Source of the DNA: Flavobacterium cheongpyeongense
Lineage (GTDB): Bacteria; Bacteroidota; Bacteroidia; Flavobacteriales; Flavobacteriaceae
Direction of reading: 5' to 3'
NCBI RefSeq assembly: GCF_003202435.1
Contig: NZ_QJHK01000024.1
Span: 1 to 64,000 of the forward strand
DNA length: 64,000 bases
This document shows positions 18,705 through 27,998 of the stretch, piece after piece. Made by a program: the position numbers and the translations under genes. Below the pieces are notes generated by a model, which was given only the letters and a program-made list of their open reading frames with translations, was not told where the DNA came from and did no database searches. Position 1 is the first letter of the stretch. Every line of letters starts with the position of its first letter.

Positions 18705-21131
18705 TCAACTGTGGTTCTTCTTTCTTTCAAAATAAATTCCTCCAATCAAAAGCAATAACATTCCAATAGAACTTACTAGTGCAATGGTGCTTCCGGTTTT
18801 AACAACCTCAGGTTCGAATTTAAATTCTATAGTATGTTTTCCGCCTGGAACTTCCATTGCTCTTAAAACATAATCAACAGGAAAATGATCTGTCAATTGA
18901 CCATCAACATAGGCATTCCAGCCATTTTTGTAATACATTTCAGAGAAAACTGCCAAACCATTTTTTCCGTTATCAGACTGGTATTTAATATAATTTGGCT
19001 TGTATTGTAAAACTTTAATGGTTCCTGTTGTATCCCATTGTTTTTTTAAACGGGCACTTTTGAATTTTGCTTCGTAATCATGAACATTAAAAACCGCAAC
19101 TTTTTTAGTATCAATATGACCTAACGCTTTCATTACATCATCCGGCTTATTTACAAGTTTTACAGTGCTTACAAACCATGCATTTCCATTAGCATCAGGA
19201 TTTGCTACCGGAATCTCATTCCCTTCTTTGTCTGTTTGGATTACATACTTAACATTTAACATATTAAGAACTTCAACATTACCTTTTTGAATCTGATAAT
19301 CCATTAACTGTTGCATTCTTCTTGGTCTTACGGCACTGTAACCACCAATTGTTTTGTGAAAATATGAAGATCTTCCCTGCAATTGTCCCTGAACATCAAA
19401 AACACGATAAATCGATTTATCTTCCAAAATCTTAGTATCAATTGGTGTTTCCTGAAAAGGAGCCGCAATTTGAACAGGACTGACAAAGTCTTTAGATGAC
19501 ACATATCTTTTATCGACAAAAAACAAATCAAAAATCATTAAAAGACCAACGATAAGTAAAGCTGTATTTTGAGCCAACTTATTTTTGATGAACATCCATA
19601 AAACTCCAAATATTACTACAATAAAAAAGCCTGACCTTAACAAATCCGCTGAATACAAACTCTTTCTGTCTTCTTTCAAAGCATCAACAAAATCTGGTCC
19701 GTAAGCTTGCAGATAACTTTGATCACTCATTCCTGTAAAATGAAAGAAGCTTTTTGCAAATAATAAAATCACTAAAACGCCTATACCAAAAACGACTGTC
19801 TGTAATAAAGCCTTTTGCTGTAATTTTGGTTGTTCTTTTGCTTTAAAGAAAGACTGTAATCCCATTACTGCCAAAACAGGAAAACAGAGTTCTAATATTA
19901 CCTGAATAGAAGAAACAGCCCTGAATTTATCGTACATCGGAATGTATTCGATGAAGAAATCAGTTAAAAAAGAGAAATTTTTACCCCATGATAACATCAA
20001 AGTAAATAGTGCACCCGATAGGAATGCATATTTGATTTTTCTTTCGTCAATAAACAAAGCTAAAACAGCCAAAAAGAAAACCACCACCCCAATGTATGCT
20101 GGTGCAGAAACGATAGGCTGATCTCCCCAATAGGTAGGCATTCCGGAAACAAATTCCTTTGCCTGATCAGATGGAACTCCCTGTTCGATCATAAAAGAGT
20201 ACATCCGGGCATCCGTACCTACATTTTCATGGCTTGAACCTCCAAAAAGCCTAGGCGCAATTAAATTGAAACTTTCTGCAATTCCATAACTATATTCTGT
20301 AATATAGTCTGTTGCCATAGACGCAGTAGTCTGATTTCTTGAGCCGTCCGGATTAAAAGTAAGCTCACTTTTATTTCGAATACTATATTTAGCATATTCA
20401 CTGGTTGCGAGTAAATTTGTTGCATTTGCTCCAATGGCAAAAATTCCGGCAACAACGAGAACTCCAACTGCAAATGCAAGTTCTTTATATTGTTTTTCTT
20501 TTATAAAATTAAAGGTAAAATAACCTGAAAGAATTAATAAGAAAATCAACAAATAATAAGTCATCTGAAAGTGGTTCGCATTCACTTCAAGCGCAACTGC
20601 AAACATTGTGAGCAGACCACCCCAAATATATTTTTTTTGAAAAACCAATATAAAACCGGCAATTACCAATGGCATATATGCAATTGCATGGGCTTTTGCA
20701 TTATGTCCAACTCCCAGAATAATAATTAAATAGGTTGAAAATCCAAACGCAATTGCTCCAATAAAGGCTTTTAAAGGATCCGTCTTTAAAACTAATAATA
20801 ATCCGTAAAAACCTAAAAAATATAAAAATAAGTAATCAGCAGGGCGTGGTAAAAAACGCAGAAGATCATCCAGTTTTCCCACAAAATCATTCGGATAATT
20901 AGCTCCTAACTGGTAGGTCGGCATTCCCCCAAAAGCAGAGTTTGTCCAATAAGGCTCTGTATTTTCAGCTGCCCGAAAGTCATTTTGCTCTTTTGCCATT
21001 CCGGTATATTGGGCAATATCTGACTGAAAAATTTGTTTTCCCTGCAGAACAGGGTAAAAATAAATTAATGAAACAAGAATAAAGCCCAGAATTACAAGGG
21101 CATGCGGATAGAACTTATTTACTATTTTCAA
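18705..21131 (-). CDS. YfhO family membrane protein
   Basis: An 808-residue protein with about 12 predicted membrane helices in the first 550 residues and a large soluble C-terminal part before a last helix near 780-800. It matches the YfhO family, a GT-C-like group of membrane proteins; Firmicutes members take part in glycosylating lipoteichoic acid, and members here are linked to surface glycans. Features: SDIAQYTGMAKEQ loop after helix 1, a long periplasmic segment with the NTEPYWTNSAFGGMPTYQ phrase, and the C-terminal PGGKHTIEFKFEP sandwich. It follows DUF4834 by 51 bases and precedes the GT4 gene. The exact donor or acceptor is unknown. Confidence 0.88.
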   Translation of the reverse strand: MKIVNKFYPHALVILGFILVSLIYFYPVLQGKQIFQSDIAQYTGMAKEQNDFRAAENTEPYWTNSAFGGMPTYQLGANYPNDFVGKLDDLLRFLPRPADYLFLYFLGFYGLLLVLKTDPLKAFIGAIAFGFSTYLIIILGVGHNAKAHAIAYMPLVIAGFILVFQKKYIWGGLLTMFAVALEVNANHFQMTYYLLIFLLILSGYFTFNFIKEKQYKELAFAVGVLVVAGIFAIGANATNLLATSEYAKYSIRNKSELTFNPDGSRNQTTASMATDYITEYSYGIAESFNLIAPRLFGGSSHENVGTDARMYSFMIEQGVPSDQAKEFVSGMPTYWGDQPIVSAPAYIGVVVFFLAVLALFIDERKIKYAFLSGALFTLMLSWGKNFSFLTDFFIEYIPMYDKFRAVSSIQVILELCFPVLAVMGLQSFFKAKEQPKLQQKALLQTVVFGIGVLVILLFAKSFFHFTGMSDQSYLQAYGPDFVDALKEDRKSLYSADLLRSGFFIVVIFGVLWMFIKNKLAQNTALLIVGLLMIFDLFFVDKRYVSSKDFVSPVQIAAPFQETPIDTKILEDKSIYRVFDVQGQLQGRSSYFHKTIGGYSAVRPRRMQQLMDYQIQKGNVEVLNMLNVKYVIQTDKEGNEIPVANPDANGNAWFVSTVKLVNKPDDVMKALGHIDTKKVAVFNVHDYEAKFKSARLKKQWDTTGTIKVLQYKPNYIKYQSDNGKNGLAVFSEMYYKNGWNAYVDGQLTDHFPVDYVLRAMEVPGGKHTIEFKFEPEVVKTGSTIALVSSIGMLLLLIGGIYFERKKNHS

Positions 21132-21182
21132 TTTTGGGTAGTTTGGTTAAATGATGAATCCTGATAATTTCAGGGTACAAAC

Positions 21183-21470
21183 TTAATCTATTTCTTCGTA
21201 ATCAACATAATCGCCTACTTTTTTGGTTTCGCGAGGCTTTTTTACATTAGTGGTATTGATGATAATCTCATCATTATTATTATTTTGGGTTCTTTGCCAT
21301 GAATTATCCTGACTATATTGCTGTTGTCTCTGAAAATTCTCACCTGCTTTCTCAACCGCTTTTTTTACCAGTACAGGCAAAAAGATTTTAGCTAAAAATT
21401 TAAAAATATAATAAAAAGCTATTACCCACATGATGGTTTTAAGTAACCCTGAAAATGATGCTTCTTGCAT
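21183..21470 (-). CDS. DUF4834 family protein
   Basis: A 95-residue protein from the ATG at 21470-21468 (MQEASFSGLLK); a longer reading from 21512 adds 14 residues but would begin inside the probable promoter. A hydrophobic helix (about 8-35, IMWVIAFYYIFKFLAKIF) is followed by a Gln/Asn-rich linker and the conserved ending KKVGDYVDYEEI. This is the pattern of DUF4834, a small Bacteroidota family of unknown function. It leads the run of surface-glycan genes, 51 bases before the YfhO-type gene. Confidence 0.8.
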   Translation of the reverse strand: MQEASFSGLLKTIMWVIAFYYIFKFLAKIFLPVLVKKAVEKAGENFQRQQQYSQDNSWQRTQNNNNDEIIINTTNVKKPRETKKVGDYVDYEEID

Positions 21471-21509
21471 AATCGTATAATTTTTTTCAAAATTAATAAA
21501 ACCATAGTT

Positions 21510-21517
21510 CAAAATTA
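21510..21517 (-). promoter_or_regulatory. -7 element (TAATTTTG) for the DUF4834 gene
   Basis: On the minus strand TAATTTTG fits TAnnTTTG and lies about 40 bases before the ATG at 21470. A second copy of the same octamer occurs closer to the start (21488-21495) and would leave almost no leader. Either could be used. Confidence 0.4.
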
Positions 21518-21550
21518 AAATTTGAATCTTAAATAAATAATAAAATATAG

Positions 21551-21558
21551 TACATTTG
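21551..21558 (+). promoter_or_regulatory. -7 element (TACATTTG) for the 21594 gene
   Basis: TACATTTG is an exact TAnnTTTG match, 35 bases before the ATG at 21594. A TTTG at 21521-21524 could be the -33 element, but the 26-base spacing is longer than the usual 19-21. Confidence 0.5.
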
Positions 21559-21593
21559 AAAACGTTATTACTTTTTAAACAAAAAATACATAT

Positions 21594-22622
21594 ATGTTAA
21601 AAATTAAAAACTTTTTAATAGCTTGCCTATTTTTATTTCCACAATATTTTTTTGCTCAGCATACAGATCTTATAAATTCAAACCGGCCAGGTGAAACTAT
21701 GTCAGCTTTCTCTGTTGGAAAATCTGTAATACAAGCTGAAGTTGGTTTTTATGGAATAAATGAAAACCACAACACGCAAGATTATGAAGCTACAGGTTTT
21801 GGTACTGATTTTACACTTCGTTGGGGTCTTTTTCACGAACAACTTGAATTTATAGCAGATATTGAATATCAAAATGAAAAATTTACAACTCCAGCCACCA
21901 CTTTTAGAAAAAGCAACTTCAGGCAAACGGTTTTAGGCGCAAAATACTTGATTTATGATCCATTTAAACGTTATAATAAAGACATCAATATTTATAGCTA
22001 TAATGCCAATAAAAAATTCAGCTGGCGCCAATTAATACCCGCAGTTTCAATCTTTGCCGGCGCAAATTTTGTATTCAAAGACAACCCATACGCTTATAAT
22101 ACCAATACCCTCAATTATTATTCAGATGGTTTCAAGATCGCTCCTAAAATAATGTTGATTACTCAAAACCATTTTGGCGATGGAAGATGGGTACTGGTAA
22201 CAAATATTCTCGCAGATTATATCTCATCAGACAATCCCGGATATGGATATATCCTAACCCTGACAAGAGGTTTTAATAGCAAATGGTCAGGTTTCCTTGA
22301 AAATCAGGGGTATAAAAGCGATTTATACAGTGATGCAATTGTAAGAGGTGGTGCTGCTTATTTATTATCAAGAAATGTTCAAATTGATGCTTCGGTTAGT
22401 AAAAATTTAAAAAACTCACCTTCAATACTTTATGGCGGAATTGGTTTTTCAATACGCTACGATGATAATCACAAAAACAAACTGGTAAATTATGGTAAAG
22501 CAATAAAGAAAAAAAGCAAAAAAAATAAAAATAAAGACAAAAATAAGATAAAAGAGCCAACAGAAGAAGAAATAATAGATTATCAGGAAAAAGAACGTGA
22601 AAGAAAAGCTAAATATGAATAA
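21594..22622 (+). CDS. Outer-membrane beta-barrel transporter-like protein
   Basis: A 342-residue secreted protein. The signal peptide (1-21) ends in FFAQ. The mature part has alternating strand patterns and phrases such as NRPGETMSAFSVGKSVIQAEVGF and GFGTDFTLRWGL, typical of the barrel family related to the phenol-degradation protein MetA (commonly annotated 'transporter' in Bacteroidota). The last 45 residues are an unusual basic/acidic tail (KKKSKKNKNKDKNK, then EPTEEEIIDYQEKERERK) that cannot be part of the barrel. It has its own promoter and is followed, 66 bases on, by a GNAT-like gene. Substrate unknown. Confidence 0.7.
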   Translation: MLKIKNFLIACLFLFPQYFFAQHTDLINSNRPGETMSAFSVGKSVIQAEVGFYGINENHNTQDYEATGFGTDFTLRWGLFHEQLEFIADIEYQNEKFTTPATTFRKSNFRQTVLGAKYLIYDPFKRYNKDINIYSYNANKKFSWRQLIPAVSIFAGANFVFKDNPYAYNTNTLNYYSDGFKIAPKIMLITQNHFGDGRWVLVTNILADYISSDNPGYGYILTLTRGFNSKWSGFLENQGYKSDLYSDAIVRGGAAYLLSRNVQIDASVSKNLKNSPSILYGGIGFSIRYDDNHKNKLVNYGKAIKKKSKKNKNKDKNKIKEPTEEEIIDYQEKERERKAKYE

Positions 22623-22688
22623 GCTTTTAAATTTCTTATACCTAAATCACTTCTCTCCCTTTTTTAAATTTTAAATACAAACACGTTA

Positions 22689-23831
22689 ATGATTACAATT
22701 AAAGAAGCTAAAACAAAAAAGGAATTAACAGAATATATTAAATTCCCTTTTTCTTTATATAAGGACAATCCGTATTGGGTTCCTCCAATTATTGCGGATG
22801 AGTTAGAGTCATTTGATAAAACAAAAAATCCAGCTTTTGAAAATGCTGAGGCTTATTTCTATATGGCTTATAAAAACAATGAAGTTGTTGGAAGAATTAC
22901 AGCCATCATAAACTGGTCAGAAGTAAACAACCAGCATAAAAGAAAGGTTCGTTTTGGCTGGTTTGATGTTATTGATGATATCGAAGTTACCAAAGCTTTA
23001 TTAGAAAAGGTATATGAATTAGGAAAAAAAAACAATCTGGAGCATATAGAAGGCCCTATGGGATTCTCAAATTTAGATAAAGTTGGAGTCTTGACTGACG
23101 GTTTTGATCAGGTAGGAACTATGATTACATGGTATAATAATGAATACTATGTTACCCATTTTGAGCAATTGGGTTTTCAAGTAGAAAAACAATATATCGA
23201 AAGTATTTTTCCGTTTTCAAATGTAAAACCAGAATTCTTCTTAAAAGCACAGGAACTTATCAAAAAAAGATATGGTCTAAGATCCTTAACTTTTACAAAA
23301 ACAAAAGACATTATGCCGCATGTTGACAAAATGTTTGATTTATTTAATGAATCTTATGAAAAATTAGCTTCATTTGTAGCCATATCCGATGTCCAAAAAG
23401 AATATTTCAAGAAGAAATACATCAGTTTTATCAATCCTGAATATATCAAGTTTGTTGTTGACAAAGACGATAATTTAATTGCTTTCAGCATTGTAATGCC
23501 TAGTTTTACAGAAGCTTTACAAAAAATCAAAGGAAAGCTTTTCCCTTTCGGATTCCTTCATTTATTAAAAGCAAAAAAACACAGCAAAGATGTCGTTTTT
23601 TATCTAATCGGAGTTCACCCGGACTATCAAAACAAAGGTGTTACAGCAATTATATTTGATGAATATTATAAGACTTTCTCAGAAAAAGGTATTCAGAATT
23701 GCATCAGAACTCCTGAACTTTTAGAAAACAATGCCATTCATTTGCTATGGAAAAACTTTGATCCAAAAATTCATTGTCAAAGAAAAACATACCGAAAAGA
23801 TTTATCAGAATGGTTATATAAACAATCTTAA
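22689..23831 (+). CDS. GNAT-like acyltransferase-fold protein
   Basis: A 380-residue soluble protein without a signal peptide. The N-terminal half contains NPYWVPPII, then NNEVVGRITAIIN and a segment ending in IEGPMGFSNLDKVGVL; the C-terminal half has IAFSIVMPS followed by FYLIGVHPDYQNKGVTAIIFDEYY, which looks like the acetyl-CoA-binding motif A of GNAT enzymes (Q-x-x-G-V instead of the usual Q/R-x-x-G-x-G/A). The layout suggests a two-domain GNAT protein. Bacteroidota genomes often carry this conserved protein without a known substrate. It ends 19 bases before a strong bidirectional terminator shared with yidC. Confidence 0.65.
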   Translation: MITIKEAKTKKELTEYIKFPFSLYKDNPYWVPPIIADELESFDKTKNPAFENAEAYFYMAYKNNEVVGRITAIINWSEVNNQHKRKVRFGWFDVIDDIEVTKALLEKVYELGKKNNLEHIEGPMGFSNLDKVGVLTDGFDQVGTMITWYNNEYYVTHFEQLGFQVEKQYIESIFPFSNVKPEFFLKAQELIKKRYGLRSLTFTKTKDIMPHVDKMFDLFNESYEKLASFVAISDVQKEYFKKKYISFINPEYIKFVVDKDDNLIAFSIVMPSFTEALQKIKGKLFPFGFLHLLKAKKHSKDVVFYLIGVHPDYQNKGVTAIIFDEYYKTFSEKGIQNCIRTPELLENNAIHLLWKNFDPKIHCQRKTYRKDLSEWLYKQS

Positions 23832-23850
23832 ATTACTAAGTATAACATCA

Positions 23851-23886
23851 AAAAAAGCTCGAAATTAGACAATTTCGAGCTTTTTT
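23851..23886. terminator. Perfect bidirectional terminator between the GNAT-like gene and yidC
   Basis: A 16-bp perfect stem (23851-23866 with 23871-23886) closes on the loop AGAC. The arms start with six A and end with six T, so the hairpin ends transcription from both sides. It sits between two convergent genes. Confidence 0.92.
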
Positions 23887-23903
23887 AATTCTGGTAAAGA
23901 AAA

Positions 23904-25820
23904 TTACTTCTTTTTATTTTGAGCTTTTTTAGCAGCTTCCTGCTGTTCCATTACTTCCTGAAGACGCTGTTGAAATTTACTTTGCTTTTTAGGCTCTTTC
24001 AATTTATTCTCCTGAATCTGAGCGTGAATTTTTTCACTATCTACAATATAGTTTTTAATAACAAACATAATCCCGATTGTTATCAGGTTCGAAATAAAGT
24101 TATACAAACTCAATCCTGCACCGTAACTATTAAAGAAAATTAACATCATTAATGGTGAAACGTAAATCATGATTTTCATCATTTTTGCCATATCGGGCAT
24201 ACCCTCCTGTTGTGGTGCAGCCATTTGCTGATCTCCTGAAGTCATTTTCATGTAGAAGAAAATCGCAATTGCTGCCAAAATTGGGAACAAACTGATGTGA
24301 TCTCCATACAATGGAATATTGAACGGTAGTTTTATAACGGAATCAAAAGAGGACAAATCATCTGCCCAAAGGAAACTTTTCTGTCTCAACTCAAATGCCG
24401 CTGGAAAAAACTGAAACGAAGCATACATAAACGGAAGCTGAATCAATGCCGGAATACATCCTGCCATTGGGTTTACTCCTGCTTTGTTGTACAATTTCAT
24501 TGTTTCCTGTTGCTTCTTCATTGGGTCTTTTTTGAATTTTTCTCCCAACTCTGTAATTTCAGGACGTAAAACTTTCATTTTAGCCTGAGACAGGAATGAT
24601 TTATATGTAATTGGCGACATAGCCAATTTGATGATAATTGTGAAAATAATAATTGCAATCCCTAAAGATAATCCAACTGATGAACTTAAAAATCCGAATA
24701 AAGGAATGAAAATCCATTTGTTGATCCATCCAAAAATTCCCCAACCAAGCGGAATAATTTTTTCGAAGTTTTTATCGTAAGATTTTAATGTTTTATAGTC
24801 TGCAGGCCCCATATACAAACTCATTTTGTAATCGATCTCTCCATTTGAAAATGCTAAAGGTAAATTGGCTCTAAACTGCTTTGTAAAAATTGTATCGCTT
24901 TTTTCGTCTTTAACTAAATCGTCCGACTGTAATTTTGAAGTTTCAAAAGGTTTTTCTGTAGATAAAATAGTAGCGAAGAAGTGTTGTTTAAAAGCTACAA
25001 AACTCACTTTATTAGGAGTTTCTTCTTTTCCTTGACCACGTGAAGCTACATTATTATATTTTGAATCTTCGTATTTGTAATCAATTTGCGCATAACGATT
25101 CTCATAAGAAACGCTTTTCTCGTTTCTGTATGTTTTTAAATCCCATTGTAAATCTAATGGTTTAGAAGGGTTCAAAACTTTATTCAATCCTTGAGAACGA
25201 ATATCAAAACCAACTAAATAATCGTTTGGCTTAAGGATGTATTTATATTCTAAAAATTCATTAGCTCCGGCTTTCAAACGCATAGACAAAACCTGATCTG
25301 CACCGATTTTTTCTAAAGTCGGCTCAAAATACAAATCTTTAGAATTCAAAGTTCTGTTATCTTTGGTAAGAAGCTGTAAATTTAAACTTGAGTTATTGTT
25401 TTTTATCAATTCAACTAATTCACCTGAACCCTTTTTTAATCTTTCGAATTCTTTTAGGGTAGCTTCAACAATATAACCACCTTTATTGGCAATTTTAAGT
25501 TTTATCTTTTCGTTCTCGATTGTTGTAAAAACTTCTTTTGCTGAAGGAAGCGTTGCAGAATAAGCAAATCCTCCTAAAGTTTTTTGCAATTTCGCCAATT
25601 CTAATGTATCTCCAGGAGTTACCGTTGCAACTGGTAATGATGTTGTTTTGGCTTTATCCGCTTTTGCCTGTGCTTCTTGTTTAGCAACTAACTCTTTCTT
25701 GGCTTTTTCAGCAGCAATTTCTTTTTCAGAAGGCTGATTTTGGTACATAATCCAAATCAAAATTCCGAATATTAATACAAAACCAATGATTGAATTAAGG
25801 TCTAATTTTTTTTCTTCCAT
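23904..25820 (-). CDS. yidC: Membrane protein insertase YidC
   Basis: A 638-residue Oxa1/YidC insertase that helps proteins into the inner membrane. It has an N-terminal membrane anchor (about 10-27), an Ala/Lys-rich linker, a large periplasmic P1/P2 beta-sandwich domain (about 80-370), then the conserved five-helix core with FTIIIKLAMSPITYKSF (the positively charged hydrophilic groove segment), MAGCIPALIQLPFMYASFQFFP and NFISNLITIG, and a basic Gln/Lys-rich tail. The length is usual for Bacteroidota. It lies 82 bases after pyrG on the same strand, an arrangement common in Flavobacterium, so co-transcription is likely. Confidence 0.96.
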   Translation of the reverse strand: MEEKKLDLNSIIGFVLIFGILIWIMYQNQPSEKEIAAEKAKKELVAKQEAQAKADKAKTTSLPVATVTPGDTLELAKLQKTLGGFAYSATLPSAKEVFTTIENEKIKLKIANKGGYIVEATLKEFERLKKGSGELVELIKNNNSSLNLQLLTKDNRTLNSKDLYFEPTLEKIGADQVLSMRLKAGANEFLEYKYILKPNDYLVGFDIRSQGLNKVLNPSKPLDLQWDLKTYRNEKSVSYENRYAQIDYKYEDSKYNNVASRGQGKEETPNKVSFVAFKQHFFATILSTEKPFETSKLQSDDLVKDEKSDTIFTKQFRANLPLAFSNGEIDYKMSLYMGPADYKTLKSYDKNFEKIIPLGWGIFGWINKWIFIPLFGFLSSSVGLSLGIAIIIFTIIIKLAMSPITYKSFLSQAKMKVLRPEITELGEKFKKDPMKKQQETMKLYNKAGVNPMAGCIPALIQLPFMYASFQFFPAAFELRQKSFLWADDLSSFDSVIKLPFNIPLYGDHISLFPILAAIAIFFYMKMTSGDQQMAAPQQEGMPDMAKMMKIMIYVSPLMMLIFFNSYGAGLSLYNFISNLITIGIMFVIKNYIVDSEKIHAQIQENKLKEPKKQSKFQQRLQEVMEQQEAAKKAQNKKK

Positions 25821-25902
25821 ATATTATTTTAAAAAAGTTATTCGTTAAAGGCTATTAGTTATGAGTTAAACTCAAAAGTTACACCCTTTCAGAATATTAA
25901 TA

Positions 25903-27516
25903 TTATTTTTTATGTGCAATTACAGCTGCTCCGACAAAGTTTACAAAAATTGGATGCGGATTGGCAACAGTACTTTTATATTCGGGATGGTATTGTACAC
26001 CAATAAAAAACGGATGGTTTTCCAATTCTACAATTTCTACCAATCCTGTATCAGGGTTTACCCCGGAAGCAATCAAACCAGCTTTTTGCAGTTCATCCTT
26101 ATACTTATTATTGTATTCATAACGATGACGGTGTCGCTCTGAAATTGTTTTTTGACCGTAAATTTTATGTGCTAAAGTATTTGGCTTAATATCGCATTTC
26201 CAGGCTCCCAAACGCATAGTTCCGCCTTTATCAGTGATCGTTTTTTGCTCTTCCATCAAATTCACAACAGGATGATTTGTTTTTTCATTCATCTCTGTAG
26301 AATTTGCTTCAGCGTAACCTAAAATATTTCTTGAATATTCGATAACTGACATTTGCATTCCCAAACAAATTCCGAAAAACGGAATATTATTTTCACGTGC
26401 ATAACGAACAGCTTCAATTTTGCCTTCAATACCTCTTTCTCCAAATCCCGGAGCAACCAAAACGCCGTCAAGAACTCCTAATTTTTCGGCAACATTATCA
26501 ATATTAATGTGTTCTGAGTGAATAGAAATTACGTTCACTTTGGTTTCGTTGGCAGCACCTGCATGAATAAACGCCTCTAAAATAGATTTGTAACAATCCT
26601 GCATTTCTACATATTTACCAATCAAACCGATATTTACAGTTTGCTTTGGATTTTTTAATCTGCGTAAAAAAGTATTCCATGTTTTAAGATCCGGAGATGC
26701 TTTTTTAGGCAGATCTAATTTTTTTAAGGCTACAACATCTAATCCTTCTTCAAGCATTAAATTTGGAACTTCATATATGGTCGAAGCATCGATAGACTGA
26801 ATAACTGCCTCTTTTTTTACATTACAAAACAAGGCTAATTTGTTGCGCAATTCCTGAGATAATTCATGCTCAGTTCTGCATACCAAAATATCTGCTTTGA
26901 TACCGCTTTCCATCAACGTTTTTACGGAGTGCTGTGTCGGTTTTGTTTTTAATTCCCCGGCAGCAGCCAAAAAAGGAACTAGAGTTAAATGAATAACAAT
27001 TCCGTTGTTTTCTCCTAATTCCCAAACCAACTGACGAACAGATTCAATATAGGGAAGAGATTCAATATCTCCGACAGTTCCTCCAATTTCAGTAATAACG
27101 ATATCATAATCACCTGATTTACCAAGCAATTGCATTCTGTCTTTGATTTCGTTTGTTATATGAGGAACAACCTGAACTGTTTTTCCTAAAAATTCCCCTC
27201 TTCTTTCTTTTTCAATAACAGAAAGGTAAACCCTTCCTGTCGTAACGTTATTTGCCTGAGATGTTGGAACATTAAGAAAACGTTCGTAGTGTCCCAAATC
27301 TAAGTCGGTTTCTGCTCCGTCATCTGTAACATAACATTCTCCATGTTCATAAGGGTTTAATGTACCCGGATCCACATTAATATACGGATCAAATTTTTGA
27401 ATAGTTGTACGATACCCTCTTCCTTGTAACAATTTTGCTAAAGATGCCGCGATAATCCCTTTTCCTAATGAAGAAGTCACACCGCCTGTAACAAAAATAT
27501 ATTTTGTTTGATTCAT
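25903..27516 (-). CDS. pyrG: CTP synthase
   Basis: Makes CTP from UTP, ATP and glutamine, the last step of pyrimidine nucleotide synthesis. 537 residues from the ATG at 27516 (MNQTKYIFVTGGV), the usual length; an in-frame ATG at 27588 would add 24 unrelated residues and lies upstream of the likely promoter, so it is rejected. The amidoligase domain opens with TGGVTSSLGKGI; the glutamine amidotransferase domain has FFGICLGMQ with the catalytic Cys and the FIGVQYHPEYKS histidine-glutamate pair. Followed by yidC. Confidence 0.97.
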   Translation of the reverse strand: MNQTKYIFVTGGVTSSLGKGIIAASLAKLLQGRGYRTTIQKFDPYINVDPGTLNPYEHGECYVTDDGAETDLDLGHYERFLNVPTSQANNVTTGRVYLSVIEKERRGEFLGKTVQVVPHITNEIKDRMQLLGKSGDYDIVITEIGGTVGDIESLPYIESVRQLVWELGENNGIVIHLTLVPFLAAAGELKTKPTQHSVKTLMESGIKADILVCRTEHELSQELRNKLALFCNVKKEAVIQSIDASTIYEVPNLMLEEGLDVVALKKLDLPKKASPDLKTWNTFLRRLKNPKQTVNIGLIGKYVEMQDCYKSILEAFIHAGAANETKVNVISIHSEHINIDNVAEKLGVLDGVLVAPGFGERGIEGKIEAVRYARENNIPFFGICLGMQMSVIEYSRNILGYAEANSTEMNEKTNHPVVNLMEEQKTITDKGGTMRLGAWKCDIKPNTLAHKIYGQKTISERHRHRYEYNNKYKDELQKAGLIASGVNPDTGLVEIVELENHPFFIGVQYHPEYKSTVANPHPIFVNFVGAAVIAHKK

Positions 27517-27555
27517 TCTGTTGTAGTTTGTATTGTAGTTGTGTAAAAAACTTGG

Positions 27556-27563
27556 CAAAAGTA
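27556..27563 (-). promoter_or_regulatory. -7 element (TACTTTTG) of pyrG
   Basis: TACTTTTG on the minus strand matches TAnnTTTG. It lies 40 bases before the ATG at 27516, with a TTGA about 21 bases upstream of the box as a possible -33 element. This supports the shorter pyrG start. Confidence 0.55.
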
Positions 27564-27689
27564 CAAATTTAATTAGACAATTTATCAATTAGAGAATGAG
27601 ATAATTTGCAAATTTTCAAACAGAATCAATACCTGTTTCAGTAATTGATAATTTTAACTTTTAATCTGCTGTTTTTTTAAATATTTTTG

Positions 27690-27923
27690 TTAATTGGGTT
27701 TTGGATACTGCTTTTTAATATTTCGGATTAACTCTTCCAATCCATTTAATTTTAATTCATAAATAAGCTGTAATTGCTGCCCTAATTCTCCTTTTGGAAA
27801 ACCCTTATTATGATACCAGACCACATAATATTCTGGTAAATCTATTAAAAACCAACCTTCATACTTCCCGAAGGGCATTTTGGTATGGGCTAATTTTATG
27901 AGTTGTTTTTTGTCTTGTTCCAT
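27690..27923 (-). CDS. DUF3820 family protein
   Basis: A 77-residue soluble protein with MPFGKYEGWFLIDLPEYYVVWY, the hallmark of DUF3820 (conserved P-F-G-K/R-Y-x-G and the L-P-x-x-Y/W motif, here split for length: MPFGKYEG and DLPEYYVVWY). The family is widespread and small, without a proved function; related segments occur in exonuclease-like proteins. A terminator-type hairpin lies directly upstream (27937-27980) and no TAnnTTTG box is visible between it and the start, so how it is transcribed is not clear. Confidence 0.8.
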   Translation of the reverse strand: MEQDKKQLIKLAHTKMPFGKYEGWFLIDLPEYYVVWYHNKGFPKGELGQQLQLIYELKLNGLEELIRNIKKQYPKPN

Positions 27924-27936
27924 TTTTTAAAAGAAA

Positions 27937-27980
27937 AAAGAAGCAGGAAAAGAATAATCATTTTCTTTTCCTGCTTCTTT
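27937..27980 (-). terminator. Strong hairpin after the OsmC gene
   Basis: An 18-bp perfect stem (27937-27954 with 27963-27980) around the loop TAATCATT. On the minus strand it is followed by a T-rich stretch, so it should end the LysM-PBP/OsmC transcript. It leaves only 13 bases before the ATG of the DUF3820 gene. Confidence 0.8.
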
Positions 27981-27998
27981 AGATTCTATACTTTTATT

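Noticed and set aside
27517..27588. N-terminal extension of CTP synthase
   Set aside because: The extra 24 residues are unlike the family, and the likely promoter lies inside this stretch.
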